A stretch of DNA of 64,000 bases. It comes from Marthasterias glacialis. Taxonomy: Eukaryota; Echinodermata; Asteroidea; Forcipulatida; Asteriidae. The notes below the pieces were generated by a model that saw nothing but the letters and a program-made list of their open reading frames with translations, had not been told where the DNA came from and did no database searches. Each line of letters starts with the position of its first letter. Position 1 is the stretch's first letter. Both the position numbers and the translations under genes were made by a program. The stretch is taken from NCBI GenBank assembly GCA_911728455.2, contig OU452225.1:15226731-15290730 (forward strand). Direction: 5' to 3'. Positions 1 to 12,548 of the stretch are shown piece after piece.

Positions 1-3000
1 TTTATCGCCGTTGTTAAATCTAAGTTTTAACTTAATTACTGAGCAGAAAAGAAAAGAAAATAGTATTTTATGACGAAGTACTCTCATTTTTAATCAAAGG
101 TTCAAACAAGTGGGTGGTTCATGGTCTGCATAAAAATTTTAAATGTCTACCCGAGACAGACATGAGATGCTGACCTTTATCTTTGTCCAACCATCTTGTT
201 CCTTTGCACGATACAAGGCATTGCGACCAACCGAGGCTGGGTGATAATCAAATTGCTGTACTCTGTATAAACGGATAATTTGAACCGTCGTTATTATTGG
301 ATGTACAGCGATTTGGCAAAAACTGACCGCGGTGTGTGATCGATCACAACAGTGGACCACTGTCGATTAGTCACGTTTTGTTTTTACGATGAAAGAGGGC
401 GCACGTCACAAATAGCGGTACACAGCCATGTATTTTTTTTTTTATTAAATTTGTTTGGGGTCTTACTTTTTTTTTCTCCCCGCGTAGTCGAACAACATTG
501 TGGTCCGAATTGTCATTCTACTTCTATTGATTGGTACAAGTACTAATATGTTTACGTTCAATGTCATACCTTTATTACAAGCTATCTGTTGCAATGTAGA
601 CTTTAAAATTCAAAAAATATGTAGCATCATTTTTATCAAAGGTGATGAAACAAAAAGGGTACTCAAAATACTCGCAAACTTTCGAAGCTTATGGTCCTCA
701 CACATCAAATTGACTTTCTTATTCATTGGCAGGGGCCACTTTACCGGCGATTCACGCCTTTATATGTTGGTCATACAACACACTGCAGACCTCAATACAA
801 TAAAGCTCACAGTTACTTTCATTGTTACAATAATTGTTCTTTTAATGTAATACAATGTTGCAAATTTGTGTAGAATGTAAATACGTCTAAACGCTATCAC
901 AATGCATGCTGCTGCTTTACTAGCGCAGTATCCACGCGCTAACTCGATTAACGGGCTAGTTGAGAAAAGGCTACATTTCAGATTACAAGTTAGTGGGTTA
1001 TAAGACGGTGGTTGTAACGGGGTCATCAAGAGGACAGTTAGATTCTATATCCGTTCCTATGTATTTGTTACTCTTAGCTAGAACCGACAAGTCCAAGATG
1101 CAAAGAATGATCTTGGAAAAATCATCTTTTCATTTTGTCTTTTCGGGGGCGGGTCTAAACCGTTTCCCCTATTGTTACACGTCGTCGGAATAAATAGACT
1201 CAGAGCATGGCAGCCATAATGATTATCCAGCGTCAAGCTGGGGATTTTTGAATCAAAGAAGGAGGGGGTAATCAACCCCTCCCTCACACACCGAGGTTTA
1301 TATTCGTAGAAATAACTATGGAAAACGAGGGGGGGGGGATCAATACAAGGGATTCCAGTCTTGTTGGACTGGGAGGATTTGCATCCTCGTCCAGCTTCCC
1401 TTGCCCATAACCTAAGACAAACACTATTGTGAAACATATCAAATGCCGCCCCCAACAAAAAGGAGGGAGAAAACTGTGCCACCGATAGCAGCGACCAAGG
1501 GAATGGTGATTTCCCATCAAATGTATGCATCCCGACGAATCATGTTTCTCACTGAGCCATCAATTGAGACAAATCGAGGCTTACAACAAAAAAATGTACA
1601 GGTTTTTCCTCGTTCACACGAAGGTAATTTTTTGACTTGGCGGATCTGCACATGAACCGAGTTCGGGTATGTTCGGGGTCGGATAGGGGCAAATTCTCTT
1701 GCACATTTGACTATTTTACACGGAAATATTTCTCAAGATATTTCATACTGGTATAAAAATTATAAGGAGGAAATTGGAAACATGGACATTTTATTTGTGC
1801 TTTTTTTTACCGATAATGTTGTCGTTAAATTGTGTCATTATGTCCTTTAAAAAATTTTAAAATAAATTTAAAGGTCACTAGTCACTGGCATTTGATCAGG
1901 AACCCACTGAAGTAAATCCGACTTATTCATACACACACAAACGCAGGTTTCTCCTGTTTGTAATAAGATTCTCAGTATATATATATTTTATGAATCATGA
2001 AATCCTGAATCAGACGGGGAAACAAAGGTCTCCACACTCTTTTGTAGATCGTTTCTCATCCCACCCTCCCACTTCAACACAGATATTCCACTAAATTGCA
2101 TGAAAAAGGTGTGGCACTATTTTAAAATTATTGTTGCAAATGTAAGCCTATCCGTGTATTTAAAAATGTTATAAATTGTTGTACATTTTGGTTGAATCTC
2201 TTTAGCAATGATACAAATTCAAACAATCAAATGTTAGTATCCACTATTTGAGCAAACGTCACTGAAAATAGAACCTCCGTATCCATATTCTTTTCGTTGT
2301 TATTTTAATATTTACAATCTGTTAATTTTGCTAACTTTATGTCACTTATTATCTTGTACTGCTAGCATTCAGTCGTACATCGTACATCAATACAGTCTAT
2401 ATCAATTTTCTTCCGATGTTTTTCCGCCCTTAGAATAAGTTGCAGCCAGACATTTGTCAGGAATTTATCTGGTATAATTATTGCATTATTAACGAAAAAA
2501 AACGCATCTTGAGAAGTTCTACTGGAAATTATCAAAAAAGCGTAACACCATATTATTATATTATTGGGCATCAATGATTTGTCCGTACAGTCACTTACAC
2601 AAGCCAGGCAGTTACCCCGTTGCATGCACCGTAGTCGTGACCGTGTTTCCACGTCATATACCGCGGGGGAAACCCTGCGCAGTTCCGGTAGCGACACGGC
2701 CCTTCTGCCCGGTGCGTAGAAAAGAGACACCACGGGGCCGCACACTTAACGTGTATGGAACCTAGTTCCTAAACTGGATTTTTTTTTTTTATAATAGTGG
2801 GCCAAACCCTACAGAACTGCTGAATATAGAACGGACGAACATAGTTTGCTTTTTGCTTTGTCTTTCGTTAGCTGTGGCTTTGCGTAATAATTGAGAACAA
2901 ATTGTACTTTTTGGTGTTATGGGAAACGATTTAAACTGAACATTTTTAACTTTAAATATTATGCATTGCATTGTCAAAAGATTAAAAAAATATATGTAAA

Positions 3001-3348
3001 TAAAATGAAAGTGAACGATTACTTCTGCTTCTTTTGACCAGCATGGGCTCTACTAAAACTTAATTTAAGACTGACCAAACCGTTCTAAAACAAAAGTGGT
3101 TTATCAAAGATAACTTTGTTTCACTCTGAAGAAAACTGTTGATTGTAAAATGTATTAACGTAAAAACTAAATAAATAAATAAAGAAAGAAAGTCATCACT
3201 AAAACTCTCACCTTTTTGCTGAGACTAAAAGAGTGAAGCGCAGACGACACAATGTCAAGAATTCGGTTGGAATGTGGTGAATTGGTACTTTGCCAAAAGC
3301 TTTGTTATGCAAAAAAGGTGCATTCAATAAGGTGATTGGTTGTTTGCC

Positions 3349-3742
3349 AAACCGCAACAGGTGTGAGGTGTTGGCACGCGAATTGGGGTGAAAAACAGTT
3401 CCGGACTTCAGGGTCGGATTAGCCTTCATCACCAAAACAGCAAAGAAAGTTAAAAGAATTCATAAAAAGTACAATGCGATCATGAATAAAATGGTGTAGA
3501 TAGAGAGTATTCACTGTCTTTTTGTTACCTTTTCATGTGCAAACAAGCATCAGCGCCTGTGTAATCGCTGCTCCTTTAAAAAAAAAAAAAAAATCTTCTG
3601 CCATGGGCCTAACCAGCCAATTAAGCTAAGTCTTTAATTGTACCTTTTCATCAAAGCAAGGTACACAATGACTAATTAATTGAAATAACGAATAAGATAT
3701 GCTCATAACTTTGCTTTGCCTGACAGATTGAGCAAAGTTGTG
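3349..3742. repeat. Interspersed repeat R1, copy 1 (uninterrupted)
   Basis: This roughly 390-bp sequence matches 7627-7908 plus 8711-8816 closely, including GGTGTGAGGTGTTGGCACGC at its left part and TTTGCCTGACAGATTGA near its right end. It has an unbroken join at about 3640/3641, exactly where the second copy carries an inserted 0.8-kb element. It has no coding capacity that I can recognise. The outer borders were judged by where similarity stops and are approximate. Confidence 0.8.
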
Positions 3743-3840
3743 GACATTTCTCTTAAAAATTTTTGTAAGTTTTGTCATCAAATGAGAAGCTTAGGTATAC
3801 AGAAATTTTGAAAAGTTATTCCTTCTGATATGACAAGTTG

Positions 3841-3985
3841 CAATTAATAATAATAATGATGATGATAACAATAAAAATAATAATAACAACAGCAATAATA
3901 ATAATAAGTATTATTTTTCTAGTTTATTTATTCAAAAGACAAATTAAAACATGCGGCCAGAAGGCCAAAACTGCGGAAGCGTATT
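3841..3985. repeat. (AAT)n-rich stretch with adjoining retroposon-like tail
   Basis: Imperfect AAT and GAT trinucleotides (about 3845-3906) run into a sequence containing TTTATTCAAAAGACAAATTA and a short inverted pair GGCCAGAAGGCC. Retroposons of the L2 and SINE type often end in such trinucleotide tails, which read ATT on the minus strand. Assignment to a family is inference. Confidence 0.4.
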
Positions 3986-4521
3986 GCCGCCACGTGAATT
4001 AAAAAATTATGCCACTGTTATCGTGTACGTATACAATAGTTATCACTGTCACTTTGAGTCTAGTAGTTTATTTATTCCTTTGTTTACATTCACAAACTAT
4101 TGTTAAGATTTTGACAATAATTCAAAACTTTTCCAGCTATTTAAATTGCAGTATACTTGGCCTGTGTAATTATCTGCCATCAAGCATACGTTACATGGTG
4201 CACCCACTACATTTCTGTGGAAAATCCTGTTCTTGTGGATCATTTCTTGCCCTAGATATGAAAAAAAACGAGAAATAAAATACTCAAAATATAAATGTCT
4301 CAGGAAGTGGATACAACCCTTTCAGTATTTTTATTTCTTTAAATGTACACCACTCATCACTAATATAAATACATAGTCTATATAAATATAATATACAGCA
4401 AGTTGGCCAAAATCAATATCGATTTCAAATCTCGACGTTCACAGCGCTGTTCACGCAATTCAAACACAACGGCTGTTGTATGGAACACACGGCTACACAA
4501 TGAACAGCCGTTACAAAAGTG

Positions 4522-4545
4522 GGCTATCCAAAATGGCGGATAAAC
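4522..4545 (+). promoter_or_regulatory. YY1-like motif overlapping the AGBL4 start codon
   Basis: The sequence CCAAAATGGCGGAT surrounds the start codon and resembles the YY1 consensus (core ATGGC, often AAnATGGCGGC), which in animal promoters often overlaps translation starts close to the transcription start. The motif is seen; binding and a short 5' UTR are inferred. It also gives a reasonable initiation context (A at -3, G at +4). Confidence 0.35.
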
Positions 4546-4557
4546 AACCTGACTCAG
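4533..4557 (+). CDS. AGBL4: AGBL4 exon 1 (start codon, residues 1-8 and first base of codon 9)
   Basis: This short first coding exon encodes MADKQPDS plus one base, ended by a donor GTAAGA. It was chosen because the open frame leading into exon 2 needs a one-base overhang, because this ATG has a good context, and because the MA start followed by a short acidic and polar leader resembles vertebrate CCP6, which opens with MAE and a similar variable leader. The leftover G joins GT at the start of exon 2 to make glycine. The exon lies 8.7 kb upstream of exon 2 and is too short to be proven by homology, so another first exon is possible. Nothing in the leader suggests a signal peptide or membrane segment, which fits a cytosolic enzyme. 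Confidence 0.7.
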
Positions 4558-5351
4558 GTAAGATTCTCTCCGAAATTCAAGAGTTATCTACGCTATATAT
4601 TTTCCTGATTATTAAAATGTTAACAGATCCAAGTTCGTTATAGACTCATGAGCACTTTTATACTAAATTTATGAGATAAAGAGATATATTTTTAACGTTA
4701 GGTGTGGGAAGAAATTCCCGATGATTGAGGTTAAGTCGATCAGCTGATTGTGATTGGTTGGTTTCTCGGCAAAACGTTGTCATTAGCAACGTGTTAGCAA
4801 CTGGATATGAATAAATTACAATGAATTAATTTAATTCATCTTGATAAAATAGATGTTTTCATTATTGTATAATTCGTCCAAGACACACCAATTTACATGA
4901 CTTTGGGTTATTTTATCGGTCATAATCACTACTGAAGCCAAGCCCAAGCAAGACAAAATTCAGAAAGGGCTAACAAATCCAAACACAATCACAAACAAAG
5001 CTAACTAGGCTTAAGTCAACAACAAGTGACTTAGTAAATGACAAGACTCATGAACTGGTTTGGATCTAGGCCTATTCCATCACCATTTATGTGCCTTAAT
5101 TTGTAGTCATAATCCATGTATGACCTACCCTGTTGTGTTGGTATTAAGTCATTACATCACAACTCGTATTCGTAATAATAACAATACTACGCAGTTCTCA
5201 TGATAGGCATAGACTCAACTACGCTTTTTTTTACATTTGGATGTTGTCTTTAAAACAAAAATGGCTACAATCTGAACTGATGTCCAAAATGGACTGCACG
5301 TTGCTCTTGTTGTGGGTCGATGCTTCTTGCATTTTGCGGCCGGATATTGCA

Positions 5352-5404
5352 CAATCTGCAGATTGCGCACTGTTTTGGCCATAGGCAGCACAATCTGCAG
5401 ATTG
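5352..5404. repeat. Twin 14-bp palindromes, 39 bp apart
   Basis: The perfect palindrome CAATCTGCAGATTG occurs at 5352-5365 and again at 5391-5404. The two are identical and separated by unrelated sequence containing TTTTGGCC. Confidence 0.85.
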
Positions 5405-5459
5405 GGCAAAATCATGCTCGGTCCTTTATTGTACAGCCACGACCCTGCCGGTATTAACT

Positions 5460-7440
5460 AGCTGAAGCTGGGATTTTTCCATTTTTTCCCCGCCCCCCTG
5501 CGGGATTATTTTGTCGGAATTTACTGATTGCGCAACCAATGTTTACATATCATCACGTGACCTGTAGTGGGTACTACGTCATCTGAGCTGATGCCAAACT
5601 ATGTGCAAATACATGCTGCGACCGAAAGAGTCGTACCAACAGTGGGTTTTTGTAATAATAACACAGTTAGGGCCTACTATTAAGCCCTTTTATTAAAGTT
5701 GTATATTGTGACATTGATTTCAATCATAAAATTGCTGTTTAATAAACTACCAGTATGCTGCTACAAAGGAGGTTTATTTTGAGTTTATGCACTATTGGCG
5801 TTGGATGACTGCAGCCACCCGCATGTTATTTTGTTTGAAATGTAAATTACTGTAAAAAAAAGAGGGGATGGGGAAGTAAAGAACGTTGGAAAAGTGAGCA
5901 TTTCTACCTAGCCTTGTGGAATTTCAAATAAAAACAAAGGAACCACACAGTTTTGTAAAGCCTTTCCTTTGGATGATTTCAGCTTCAAAACTGGGAAATT
6001 CTTATGTTAAAAAGTGTGTGATCGCAGTCGTCTGGCCCAAACGTCCCACCGTGCGTGCAACTAGTAGTACACATTGTGAACAAATGCATGTATGTTCCTT
6101 GTATAACTTCAAAGACTTCTGGAACTGTCCTTAATACTGGCTTTATTCAGCCACTCAAAGGTCTCTGGGACAAACTCTAGAATGTTCTTCACAGATTTTG
6201 AGAAAGAAAAGCTTTGATCGATTAAACATGCAGCAATCACCATGTACAGTACTGCACTTTCCTATGGAGGACGTCATGTTTGTTTACACTTAATACCCAC
6301 TACATGTCACGTGACGTGGGTCGCTCAATTGGTCTATTGCCGGAATCATTTTACTTTGAGAGTACAAAAAAAAACCTGACTTAAAACCGAGAAAAACAAA
6401 GATTCTTTTTGAAGCACAGCGTTTTTTCGTTTGTCTGTCGAGCAAATGGCAAATGAACGCACCCTAAATTGCAAAACCTCGGCGGTGAGCTACGGCGTAG
6501 GATTGTTTCTTTAACGGGAATAAAGGCTGGATATTCGGTTCACTCGGACTTACATTTGTACCTCCAAATGTTGAAATACAATGAATAAATATTGGTGGAA
6601 GCCTCTCGATGTATTCTTATCCTCCCCTTGGAACAAAAGGACAAAGGTCTGGAGTAAGGAATTACACAATAACCCCTACATTAATGTAGAAATTCGGCAA
6701 AATATTCAAGCGCAATCTGGCGCTTCATGTGGGTGAAACAAAGCGTTGCACGGTGCGTGCATGCCCTTTGTTCCGGGCTGGGAATTTCACACTAAAATAC
6801 AAAATTCACGTCATCCGTTTGCTGGCTTGGAAAATCTTTGCGGTGATACACGGCATCTGGCAACTTCTGGTTAAAACCAGTTGGTGCCGGGATTCTTCCA
6901 TTTTTTCCCATCTTCCTGGCGGGATTATTTTGTCGGAATTGCTGTAATCTTTGAGAGTACCGCTGGCACAAAGACACCTCGTCTTGACAAAGCCAAGAGA
7001 ACAAAAATTCTCTTTATTGTATCGTAATGTACGGCATAAGTAAGCCCGGAACCGTTGCTGGATTCCCAGTTCACTCTGACTTACCTCCATTAAGCTGAAA
7101 TACAATGAAAAAACAATTTTGGAAGCCTCTCGATGTCTTGTAGTCCTCTTCTTGAAACAAAAGGACAAAGGTCTGGAATTGGGCATTACGCAAAAACCAT
7201 TGCTCACTAGCCAGAAAACAAGCCAAATATACAAGACCATGTCTTCTCTTTGTGTGAGCAAATGAAGTGTTAGACGGCGTGGCGTGTGCATGTTCTGTGC
7301 AGAGCAACCTTTGTTTCGTTATTATGATTTTACACAATGACGCGTTTTAACGTCGCCCGTTTGCTGGCTTGGAAAATGTTTGCATTGATACATGGTATCT
7401 GGCACCTTTTGGTAAATGAACTTTTTAAATTGCTTGTACT
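5460..7440. repeat. Tandem duplication of a roughly 0.6-kb unit; first copy split by an E element
   Basis: Unit a (5460-5519 and 6339-6880) and unit b (6881-7440) share the same landmarks in the same order: a TTCCATTTTTTCCC block, GGGATTATTTTGTCGGAATT, CTTTGAGAGTAC, TTCACTC-GACTTAC, AATACAATG, GGAAGCCTCTCGATGT, ACAAAAGGACAAAGGTCTGG, and TTTGCTGGCTTGGAAAAT. Unit b is continuous across the position where unit a carries the E element. The two copies differ at many positions, so the duplication is not recent. A 161-codon minus-strand frame in unit b falls inside this repeat and is not supported as a gene. Confidence 0.8.
5520..6338 (+). mobile_element. E element copy 1, non-autonomous TIR DNA transposon
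   Basis: This roughly 0.8-kb element has related inverted termini. The left end reads GATTGCGCAACC then ATCACGTGACCTGTAGTGGG; the right end is its diverged complement, with CCCACTACATGTCACGTGAC and then CAATTGGTCTATT. The interior matches copies 2 and 3 over most of its length. No transposase frame is present. Related CGGAAT-TTA sequences sit on both sides and may be a diverged target duplication. The superfamily is unassigned. Confidence 0.75.
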
Positions 7441-7626
7441 GGAATTTTCCAACTGAGGACAATAAGTAGATTGAATAACCCATTTAAATGTATCTGGACC
7501 TTGAAATGGAGACCAAGACCTTAAGTCCCAAGTCTCAGCATCAGACCTGAACATCTGAGAGAATCAAAAAATAAGATAAATAAGACGTGTGTTTCTGTTG
7601 CCGGGTAGACAACAAATTCTAACAGC

Positions 7627-8816
7627 AACAAAAGGTGTGAGGTGTTGGCACGCGAATTGGAGTGAAAAACAGTTCCGGACTTCAGGGTCGGATTAACCTT
7701 CATCACCAAAACAGCAAAGAAAATTAAAAGAATTCCTAAAAAGTACAAAGCGATCATGAATAAAATTGTGTAGATAGAGAGTATTCACTTTCGTTTTGTT
7801 ACCTTTTCATGTGCAAACAACCATCGGCACCTGTGTAATCGTTGCTCTTTAAAAAAAACAGAAGATTTCTTCAGACGTGGGCCTAACGAGCCAATAGCTA
7901 AGTCTTTAATAGATCGATTATGCGACCAATGTTTGCATGTTATCACGTGACCTATTTTGGGTACTACGTCATCTGCGTTGATGGCAAACTACGTGCAAAT
8001 ATATGCCGTGACCGACAGAGTCACACCAAAAGTCGGCTTTTGGTAATAATAACACAGACTAAGCCATTTGATTAAAGTTTATGTTGTGGCATTGATTTGA
8101 ATCACATTACTGTTTCATAAACTACCAGTGTTCTACTACAAAAGAGGTTTATTTTGAATTATGCACTAACGGCATCGGACAACTACATGTATGTAGCCAC
8201 CCGCCTGTTATTTTGTTTGTAATGTAGGCTTAAATCACTTTTAAAAAAGGATGAAGAACGTTTGAAAAGTGAGCATTTATACCGAGCCTTGCGAAATTTC
8301 AAATAGGCAAAGGAATCACACAGTGTTGGAAAGCAATTTCTTTGGATGATTCAGCTTCAAAACTGTGAAATTCTTGTGTTGAAAAGTGTTTGATCGCGGT
8401 CGTCTGGCCCAAACGTTCCGTCATGCTCTAGTACACATCGTGCACATTGATACGTTACTTGTACAATTTCCAAGACTTGCTGGAACTGTCCTTACTGGCT
8501 TTATTCAGCCACTCGAAGGTCTCTGGTACATGTACATGTACCAACTCTGGAATATTTTTCACAGATTTTGAGAAAGAAAAGCTTCGATCAATTAAACAAA
8601 TGCAACAATCATCATGTACCGTGCCGCACTTTCCTATGGAGGACGTTGTGTTTGTTGACATTTAATACCCACAATAGGTCACGTGACGCGGGTCGTGCAA
8701 TCGGTCTATTGTACCTTGCTCTCAAGCAAGGTACGCAATGACTAATTAATTGAAATAACGAATAAATTATACTCATGACTTTGTTTTGCCTGACAGATTG
8801 AACAAAGTGGTAAACA
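7627..8816. repeat. Interspersed repeat R1, copy 2, split by an E element
   Basis: The left part (7627-7908) and right part (8711-8816) match repeat copy 1 in the same order and orientation. Between them lies E element copy 2. This dates the E insertion after R1 had spread or duplicated. Confidence 0.8.
7909..8710 (+). mobile_element. E element copy 2, inserted in repeat R1
   Basis: It has the same termini and interior as copy 1. Ends: AGATCGATTATGCGACC on the left and the complement-like AATCGGTCTATT on the right. The unoccupied counterpart at 3640/3641 defines the insertion point to within two or three bases and leaves room for at most a 2-bp target duplication (AT). No open frame long enough for a transposase is present. 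Confidence 0.8.
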
Positions 8817-8934
8817 ATCAAGTCAATGTTTGTGTTGTTTTCAAAATACTTGATTTGATAGATGAAATGATATCATCGGGGATAAAGAATAGTAGGCCTA
8901 TTATTTTTTTGTTTTAAGCCTTACACTGATGTGC

Positions 8935-8951
8935 GGGGGGGGGGGGGGGGG
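8935..8951 (+). repeat. Poly-G tract
   Basis: An uninterrupted G run of about 16 bases is preceded by GTGC and followed directly by TTCGAATCCCA, which resembles a Pol III B box. It could form a G-quadruplex; its length is likely to be unreliable in sequencing. Confidence 0.8.
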
Positions 8952-9221
8952 TTCGAATCCCAACTGAGTGGTCTGCTTGTGCAGGTTTGTGTCTGTGCTG
9001 ATCACACATCATCGTAGGGTAAAACCAAAATAATCAAACACTAGATTATTATTGAATCAGGTCTTAACAAGGTTGCACAAGGAAAATCTCAGTACTTTTT
9101 ACCCTTTGTAGACCAATTCCGTACAATTGTTGTCATATGCTCATATTTGTCTCATGTTTAACTTGTCCTTTGCTAATACAAATGTGGGGAATCAGGTTGA
9201 CTCAGTTGACTCAGTGCTTTC

Positions 9222-9420
9222 TTTCCCTGCCTTTGACCTCTGTGGACCCCGGTTAGAATCCCACCTCAGACCGAAGCCTTGCATGCGGATTGGGTTTTCA
9301 GTCTCTACCTGATTGCGTGGGTTTTCCCCATTTGGGTTTTCCTCCCACATCTAAAACTGAACATTTCTTCTCATTTCCTATTCATCCTGTTATTGGTGCG
9401 AATTGTGCTGTTGGATGTGT
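9222..9420 (+). mobile_element. tRNA-derived SINE-like sequence
   Basis: CTGTGGACCCCGGTTAGAAT followed by CCCACC resembles a degenerate tRNA T-arm and B box. Further right is GCGTGGGTTTTCCCC and TTTTCCTCCCAC, a motif common in SINE bodies of aquatic animals. The B-box region is shared with a minus-strand copy near 61107-61143. A-box and tail are not clear, so the borders are approximate. Confidence 0.5.
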
Positions 9421-9638
9421 AACTGAAATAAAATAATGTGAAACAGAAATTGTTTGAAATTTGTGAAGTACACTGTGCATTAATTTCGGAAACGTGAATT
9501 TGAAAATTCCGGACATGACCTATAGTCTATGACCTATGTGATTGAAGGGGTGTTGGGAAATGTTATAGCTCGATGCACCAGCTAGTGTTTAGGAACAAAT
9601 CTGGAAGCAAATCTGAATGGACAGTAGGCCTACAACAT

Positions 9639-9857
9639 AAGGGCCTTGTCACACAGGGCAATTTTTACTGGTATCTTAGGGGCAACCGACTGCACCGCAT
9701 GCAAAAGAAACACTTCAGTAGCACAGGAGTTATTTTTCTAGTGATATCTTACAATCCTTAAGAAAATTAGGTGAACATTCAAATGTGAATGCCTTTTCTT
9801 CTTGGAGATTGCCTGGAACTGGTTGCCTGTACATTACCTTGTGTGACATGGCCCTAA
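9639..9857. mobile_element. MITE with GGGCC-TGTCACACA termini
   Basis: The left end AAGGGCCTTGTCACACAGGG is mirrored at the right end by GTGTGACATGGCCCT; both are preceded or followed by TA, suggesting a TA-flanked element of about 218 bp. No coding capacity. Confidence 0.7.
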
Positions 9858-12548
9858 GTAATGTAAGAATGTAACTAGAAGTGTTAAAACCTTATAACAC
9901 ATTAGATAAAAAAAAATTTAAAAGAATAAATGAAATAAATCTTAAAACCTTCAAAGTGCTTTTTACCTTCGAGATGTACTTGGGCGAGACATCATTTAGG
10001 AAGTGGTAGTAAACATGCTCTTAAATTCTTAATTTTCAGCTTTTCCCTTTCGGTTGGCCTACTTTCCTAAAATGTCCTCTTCCCCCCTTGATTTCCCAAA
10101 CCCTGTTTCTCCTGTATTTATCACCTGGACCTATTCAAGTGTTAACACACTTCTGATGGTACACACAAAAAAGTGTAAGTTAATAGACATCTGGCAGTAC
10201 ACAGAAATAAGAGACCACATTATTGGTTCTTGTCTGCCCAAATCAATTTTATTCATCCCAATGTCAGTTCTCGGCAAAGTAAACTAGCTGCAAATTTAAT
10301 TCACAATGACTCTTGGATCAATGTGCACGGGAATACCTCCAGGGGCAATTGGGACTACCATGTACATTAACTTCCAATGGAGTAAAGGTAGGGGGGGGGA
10401 TGCTAAAACAAAATCTACCAGAATCTCAGAAACAGAATTAAAGGACGGGTACAAGACTGTTTCCGAGAACATCGCTATAAAAAAACACTACTGTTTGGGA
10501 AATTTCATTGCAACGCGGAAGTTTCTCTCTCTACACAAGTTCTGAGAGTGTAAATTGGGACCAACTTTACCCAAACGTAGAGATCTAGCAAAAAGAAAGG
10601 GGAACAAAGTACTGGTAGAATTATAATTTCCGTTTCAAGGAACAGATTCCCTCAATTCAACAAATTTGTAGGTTTTCTTTGATCATGGACAAACATGACC
10701 CACCTCTTAAACCTGGCTGGTTAAAGTTATAGTGGAACATTATTGTGATAAGTACACTTGATGCCTGTTTGTCAGATTCGACTGTTTTTAATCATCCAAC
10801 AAAATAGCCTTGAAATTTGTCCTTGGAAATGGGGCTGACATAAAGAGTTACAATGTACCTCTGGGCTGACAGTGGTCTTATAAAGTCGCACCTTGTTAGC
10901 AGTGGCGCTTCCTGTGTGCTTGTAAATATTGTCAATTGTCGCTATGGTGGTTGGTGGAAATGAGCACTGGCGCCGGCGACGATGGGTTTGCGCCAACATC
11001 TGCCCGTATGAAGTGTGAATGCCGCCACTAACTTGAGAAATCATTTGTACTGTTAGTTGGTTCATGGTTGGAGACAAGGTGATTGATAAATAAAATCTGA
11101 GAAAAAACTACAAAGAGGACCCTAGTAATTTGCAGTTTCATTTCCAAGGAATGTTACATCGAGCTTTGTGCATCGAGGGGGAGAAAATAGTGCCGATAAC
11201 ATTGTTGCAGTTGTGTACTTTCATTATGATTTTTTCTCCTCTTTGGTATAGTGTATAATCATAGAGCAAGTCCGTGACCAGAATGTACATCTTACGTCAA
11301 ACAGGGTTCGATTTAGTCACTAGTTCCTATCAGACTTTGTCAAAACATAGCTTGTTGAGCTTGATTAAATCTCCTGGTATGGATGCAGAAATTACTGCTC
11401 ACCTTTGCAGAACAGAAAAAAAATGTACAGGCCTATTTAGGTTCCTATTTGTTTTGAATGAAAAGATATGATACATCCATAAAAAAAACAAAAAAACGGT
11501 TAAACAGGACCGGCCATGATGGTACCTTTTAGATATGAAATTGTACAACCCTGACTACCAGGTACAAGACTTTCATATCTTACGCAATTAACAGGACACT
11601 TCAGCTAAGAAGTACATGCACACATATTGTACAGTAAGGGGAGAAGGTGTCGGCAAGGTGTGAGCTTACCACACATCAATTTACCATCACCATTTCCTCT
11701 CCTTTCTTCATAGCTGTCCAACTCCATCATCACATCGCACGTCAAAACACCGCGGCTCCTATCCGAAACGAACCGTAATTACAGTATAGTGCGGGGAAGG
11801 GGGCGTGTGACGCAAATGTACAGTGTTTGGTCTGGCGAGACCAAAATCAAATATCATTGTGTAAATTGTTAGCTGAGATGATGCAGACGTGCAATATGGA
11901 TAGCCTCTATAGCGCTGACCAATGAGAGCACGCTCCGTTGATCAATTCACTTTACTCAGAACGACTTCCTATATACTTTGTCCGTAGCGTTATTACATTG
12001 ATATAAATCAATCCGGATAGTTAGACCTGGCAACAAAACGCAATATCAAGGGAAAGGAATGCTCAATTTCCAGTCAGTCATTGCATTGAAATTGTCAGGT
12101 AGCACAGGTTTTTAGTATTTTATTTGCAGGGGGATTTTTTTTTTTCAATTTCGAGTTAATCTTGCTTTTCGTTTAAGGGGGAAGTTTGCTTGTGCTTGGA
12201 TTATCTGCGTAGTAATAAGGAATAAGTGGTTGTATTTTGAGTTTGGCAACATTTATGAGCCTGTTGGAATAACGTAAAAGTAGCCGTTGGATTGTAATTT
12301 AGACAGATGCTTGTTAATGCAAGGCTTGAATTTCATACGAGGTAGATCGTTCAAACATTTTAGTAGTGCTGTGAATAATAAATTCTGATATAATGATAAG
12401 AAAAACAGGTTAACTGAGAGCTAGTGAGTATTTCATACATGTGTAGGTCGGAACCAGCCTATTATGTATGCTTTTTTTATGGAGAAAGAGAGGAGTAAAC
12501 AAACATTTCATGTCAATTTACAGTGTACATGGGGAAGTTTGGGTCTAC

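Larger units (their letters stand above)
1..4532. other. Upstream region without a supportable gene
   Basis: No open frame here looks like a conserved protein. The longest, a 150-codon frame on the minus strand at 1078-1530, has no recognisable motif and is compositionally like random translation. The region holds a repeat copy at 3349-3742, an (AAT)n-rich stretch near 3845-3906, and short A and T tracts. The last 100 bases before 4533 are presumably promoter and 5' UTR of AGBL4, but no TATA box is evident at a usual distance. An upstream non-coding exon of AGBL4 cannot be excluded. Confidence 0.5.

Noticed and set aside
1078..1530. 150-codon minus-strand open frame
   Set aside because: No recognisable domain, irregular composition, and includes translated homopolymer-like stretches; best explained by chance.
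2362..2745. 127-codon minus-strand open frame upstream of AGBL4, considered as a divergent gene
   Set aside because: No known motif, no splice-supported extension that I could recognise.
6806..7291. 161-codon minus-strand open frame
   Set aside because: Lies wholly inside the tandem repeat; the homologous first unit does not keep the frame.
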